Below, in pieces: positions 33,571-36,394 of a stretch of 36,394 nucleotides of DNA; within the stretch, counting starts at the first letter, position 1; every line of letters begins with the position of its first letter. This DNA comes from an uncultured Formosa sp. Lineage in GTDB: Bacteria > Bacteroidota > Bacteroidia > Flavobacteriales > Flavobacteriaceae. The notes under the pieces were generated by a model that searched no databases, was not told where the DNA came from, and saw nothing but the letters and a program-made list of their open reading frames with translations. A program made the position numbers and the translations under genes. The stretch lies in assembly GCA_913052445.1 (NCBI GenBank), contig CAJXDP010000015.1, forward strand, positions 1 to 36,394, written 5' to 3'.

Positions 33571-34338
33571 GTGAATAGAATACAAGCAAAATTACAAGAA
33601 GATAAAAAACTATTATCCATCTATTTTACAGCGGGATACCCTAGCCTAAATGACACCGTTACTACGATTAAAAATTTAGAGTCAAATGGCGTAGACATGA
33701 TTGAAATTGGGTTGCCTTTTAGCGACCCATTAGCCGACGGCCCCACCATTCAAGCAAGCTCTACACAAGCACTTCACAACGGCATGACCTCATCCGTGCT
33801 GTTTGATCAGCTTAAAGACATCCGGAAAACAGTGTCGATTCCCTTGGTTTTGATGGGCTATTTTAATCCAATGCTACAATATGGCATCGAAGCATTTTGT
33901 GAAAAATGCCAGGAAGTAGGTATTGATGGATTGATCATTCCAGACCTGCCTGTGGAAGTCTATCACGAAGAGTATAAAGCTATTTTTGAACGCTATGGTT
34001 TGCTGAATATCTTTTTGATTACGCCACAAACTAGCGAATCTCGCATCCGTTATATGGACAGCATTTCTGAAGGATTTATCTATATGGTGAGTAGTGCCAG
34101 CACCACAGGAAACCAAAGTGGTTTTGGAAATGAACAAACTGATTATTTTAAACGCATTGCCGACCTGAGACTTGACAATCCACAAATTATTGGATTTGGA
34201 ATTTCGGACCATGAGACGTTTAGCCAAGCCACGCACTATGCCAAAGGCGCCATTATTGGTAGTGCCTTTATAAAGCATGTGACGGCGCATGGAGTACATG
34301 AGTTGGGCAAATTCACAGAACCGCTGTTAAAAGGCTAA
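33571..34338 (+). CDS. trpA: Tryptophan synthase alpha chain (TrpA)
   Basis: This 255-aa TIM-barrel subunit cleaves indole-3-glycerol phosphate and sends indole to TrpB. I place the start at GTG 33571, giving [V/M]NRIQAKLQEDKKLLSIYFTAGYP, which matches where TrpA conservation begins. The in-frame ATG at 33547 would overlap trpB by 20 nt and add eight unconserved residues. The catalytic Glu45 (IEIGLPFSDPLADGP) and Asp56 are present, as is SSASTTGNQSG, the phosphate loop. It closes a complete trpEGDCFBA operon. Confidence 0.94.
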   Translation: MNRIQAKLQEDKKLLSIYFTAGYPSLNDTVTTIKNLESNGVDMIEIGLPFSDPLADGPTIQASSTQALHNGMTSSVLFDQLKDIRKTVSIPLVLMGYFNPMLQYGIEAFCEKCQEVGIDGLIIPDLPVEVYHEEYKAIFERYGLLNIFLITPQTSESRIRYMDSISEGFIYMVSSASTTGNQSGFGNEQTDYFKRIADLRLDNPQIIGFGISDHETFSQATHYAKGAIIGSAFIKHVTAHGVHELGKFTEPLLKG

Positions 34339-34479
34339 AAATAGGGTTAAAGGGTTAAAAATATTCCCAAAAACTCAGTATGCCAAAAGGAACCGTAAGC
34401 AAGGACTTGAAGTCCAAGTACCATTAAACAAAACCGAATTCCAAACAAACCCTAACAAAACCTAAACGTTAAATGTCAT

Positions 34480-34493
34480 ATCTTTTAAAAGAT
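34480..34493. repeat. 14-bp perfect palindrome upstream of the VWA gene
   Basis: ATCTTTTAAAAGAT is perfectly symmetrical and lies 32 nt before the VWA gene's first ATG. Together with a small GGACT-tga-AGTCC hairpin near 34405-34417, it is the only structure in the 187-nt gap after trpA. It might be an operator; there is no T-tract for termination and no consensus promoter. Confidence 0.3.
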
Positions 34494-34525
34494 TAATATC
34501 TCCTTAACGCTTTTAAGAATTCTAT

Positions 34526-35692
34526 ATGCCGATATTTGCAAATATGCCAGCAACAGATTTTAATTATGGAAAAGGGTTTACTTTTAGTAAACACATCGAA
34601 AAAGACGTCTCGGATTTCGATCGGGTGTTTGGAGTATTCAAAGAATTACTCACGCACACCTCTGGCGATATTGAAGAAGCGTTTGAATGGCTAAAAACCC
34701 TTGATGCTGAGTATAACATCTTTAACGAAAACTATTCGTTAGAAGATTTTGAAGACGACCTAAAAAAGCGTGGTTATATTAAAGAAGAAATTGATCCGGA
34801 CAAAGTGAAATCTGCAAACAGAACCGGAAAAGGGAAAAACAGACTGACTGCCAAGCTAGAATCGGCTTTGCGAGACTATGCTCTTAACCAGATATTTGGA
34901 AAATTAAAAAAGAGTGGTCTCGGAAATCACAACACAAAAAAAATAGGCGTTGGTGATGATCGTGATGGCGAAAATCGATCGTTTCAATTTGGTGATGATT
35001 TATCGACGGTAAACATGACCGAGAGTTTGAAAAATGCACAAATCAACAATGGTATTTCAGACCTTCGCTTAACAGAAAATGATTTAATTGTAGAAGAAAC
35101 AAAGCACAAAGCTCAAATGAGTACGGTGTTGATGATTGACATTAGTCACTCCATGATTTTATACGGTGAAGACCGCATCACACCTGCTAAAAAAGTAGCT
35201 ATGGCGTTGGTGGAATTAATCCACAGAAAATACCCAAAGGACTCTATCGATATTATTGTGTTTGGAAACGAAGCATGGCCCATAAAAGTGAAAGACCTTC
35301 CCTATTTAAAAGTAGGTCCTTACCACACCAATACGGTGGCCGGACTGGAATTGGCAATGGACATTCTGCGTCGAAAACGACATACAAACAAACAGATTTT
35401 TATGATTACTGATGGAAAACCAAGCTGCATAAAACTGCATTCGGGTGAATTTTACAAAAACAGTAACGGACTAGACGATATGATTGTCTCTAAATGCTTG
35501 AATAAAGCAGCTCAAGCAAGGAAATTAAAAATCCCCATTACCACTTTTATGATTGCTCAAGATCCGTATCTACGCCAATTTGTAGAACTTTTTACAGCAC
35601 AAAACCAAGGAAAAGCATTCTTAACTGGACTGTCTGGTTTAGGAGAAATGATATTTGAAGATTACGAAAAAAATAGAACTAAAAGAATATGA
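34526..35692 (+). CDS. VWA-domain protein, partner of a ChlI/MoxR-like ATPase
   Basis: This 388-aa cytosolic protein has an N-terminal helical region (about 20-190, with acidic EDFEDDLKKRGYIKEEID) and a C-terminal von Willebrand A domain. The metal-ion-dependent adhesion site is DISHS (205-209), with the later Thr in PYHTNTVAG and the Asp in ITDGKPS. The domain pairs with AAA+ ATPases in Mg-chelatase-like and MoxR systems, and the next gene is exactly such an ATPase, overlapping by ATGA. Met7 (34544) is an alternative start. The client complex is not known; a role in assembling or remodelling a protein complex is inferred from the pair. Confidence 0.9.
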   Translation: MPIFANMPATDFNYGKGFTFSKHIEKDVSDFDRVFGVFKELLTHTSGDIEEAFEWLKTLDAEYNIFNENYSLEDFEDDLKKRGYIKEEIDPDKVKSANRTGKGKNRLTAKLESALRDYALNQIFGKLKKSGLGNHNTKKIGVGDDRDGENRSFQFGDDLSTVNMTESLKNAQINNGISDLRLTENDLIVEETKHKAQMSTVLMIDISHSMILYGEDRITPAKKVAMALVELIHRKYPKDSIDIIVFGNEAWPIKVKDLPYLKVGPYHTNTVAGLELAMDILRRKRHTNKQIFMITDGKPSCIKLHSGEFYKNSNGLDDMIVSKCLNKAAQARKLKIPITTFMIAQDPYLRQFVELFTAQNQGKAFLTGLSGLGEMIFEDYEKNRTKRI

Positions 35693-36394
35693 GAAAAGAT
35701 ATAACATTTAAAGAGTTGAAAAACTCTGATTATGACAACAAAACAATTAACCAAGAGATTCAAGCCAATTTAATTGCACGAATTAAAGCCAAGCAACCAG
35801 TATTCGAAGGACTTTTTGGATATGAAGATACGGTTGTTCCTCAATTAAAAAAGGCTATTATTGCTGGACATCATATCAACTTATTAGGATTAAGAGGACA
35901 AGCAAAAACAAAAATTGCACGAAGCATGGTGGATCTTCTCGATGAATATATGCCGATTGTTAAAGGATCTGAGATAAATGACAATCCATATGAACCAATT
36001 TCGAAATATGCACGAGATTTAATTGCTGAAATGGGTGACAAAACCCCTATATCATGGGTACATAGATCTGAACGTTTCTTTGAAAAACTTGCAACACCAG
36101 ATGTAAATGTCGCTGACTTGATTGGAGATATAGACCCTATCAAGGCAGCGACCTTAAAATTACCCTACTCTGACGAACGGGTTTTACATTACGGTATGAT
36201 TCCCAGGGCTAACCGGTCTATTTTTGTCCTAAACGAATTGCCGGATTTACAAGCCCGGATACAAGTATCTTTGTTTAACATCTTGCAAGAAGGAGACATT
36301 CAAATCCGTGGTTTTCAACTTAGAATGCCTCTAGACATCCAATTTGTATTTACTGCAAACCCAGAAGATTACACCAATAGAGGAAGTATCGTCA
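35689..36394 (+). CDS. ChlI/MoxR-like AAA+ ATPase (5' part, cut by the window end)
   Basis: An open frame of 235 codons runs off the window with no stop codon. It begins MRKDITFKELKNSDYDN at an ATGA overlap with the VWA gene. It resembles the magnesium-chelatase I subunit/sigma-54-interacting AAA+ group: GYEDTVVPQLKKAIIAGHHINLLGLRGQAKTK with Walker A GLRGQAKT (67-74), SIFVLNELPDL as Walker B (177-187), and FVFTANPEDYTNRG as sensor. Walker B reads N-E rather than the common D-E; such variants occur in this group. ATP-driven remodelling with its VWA partner is the likely job. No chlorophyll genes are present. Confidence 0.9.
   Translation, partial: MRKDITFKELKNSDYDNKTINQEIQANLIARIKAKQPVFEGLFGYEDTVVPQLKKAIIAGHHINLLGLRGQAKTKIARSMVDLLDEYMPIVKGSEINDNPYEPISKYARDLIAEMGDKTPISWVHRSERFFEKLATPDVNVADLIGDIDPIKAATLKLPYSDERVLHYGMIPRANRSIFVLNELPDLQARIQVSLFNILQEGDIQIRGFQLRMPLDIQFVFTANPEDYTNRGSIV

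Noticed and set aside
33874-34299. 141-codon minus-strand frame antisense to trpA
   Set aside because: It is fully inside conserved trpA sequence and has no family resemblance.
28017-34338. Horizontal acquisition of the trp operon, suggested by slightly more GC-rich wording in trpF-trpA
   Set aside because: The impression is by eye only; gene order, N-termini and the native-type leader look ordinary for flavobacteria, and no mobile element borders it.

Overview
The window looks like a chromosomal segment of a marine-type member of the Flavobacteriia (Bacteroidota). The evidence is an AT-rich sequence, starts without Shine-Dalgarno motifs but with A-rich leaders, several matches to the Bacteroidota promoter consensus (TTG, 17-23 nt, TAnnTTTG), a zeaxanthin-type carotenoid cluster, a probable type IX sorting tail on a secreted nuclease, and flavobacterial families such as DUF4856, HTTM and the 7(1) septoil knot domain. 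There is no phage, IS element, CRISPR array or rRNA. No gene-free stretch exceeds about 300 bases.

Layout. 1-212: tRNA-Lys(TTT) and tRNA-Leu(GAG). 421-3219: aconitase B. 3444-7411 (+): crtI-crtB-crtZ-crtY, enough to turn phytoene precursors into zeaxanthin. 14218-7484 (-): guaB, then a separately promoted envelope-biogenesis operon of three SurA-like proteins (two parvulin isomerases and one lipoprotein without a recognisable parvulin domain) followed by a MoxR ATPase. 21150-14327 (-): a probable iron-acquisition locus with a small Cys-rich protein, a DUF4856 lipoprotein, an imelysin-like lipoprotein, an HTTM membrane protein and a FecA-like TonB-dependent receptor. It carries four copies of one palindromic operator and several intercistronic hairpins. 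22866-21237 (-): a GT2 glycosyltransferase and HMG-CoA lyase. 24418-23014 (-): a secreted endonuclease I and, 4 nt downstream, a secreted protein recognised as a 7(1)-knot repeat protein. These diverge from a sugar nucleotidyltransferase (24544-25428, +) across a 56-bp near-perfect palindrome that itself carries the promoter elements. 27139-25681 (-): TlpA thioredoxin, a second thioredoxin-fold protein and a rhodanese. 27262-27834 (+): YceI. 27898-34338 (+): a complete trpEGDCFBA operon preceded by an 18-residue leader peptide with three consecutive Trp codons and a classical attenuator. 34526-36394 (+): a VWA protein and the first part of its partner ChlI/MoxR-like AAA+ ATPase, cut by the window end.

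The most notable items are the complete trp attenuator, with the leader stop codon inside the predicted antiterminator; the repeated operator framing the iron locus; the palindromic divergent promoter; the nuclease/septoil-knot pair; and a terminator placed directly before the HTTM start codon, dividing the iron operon into a lipoprotein half and a membrane half.
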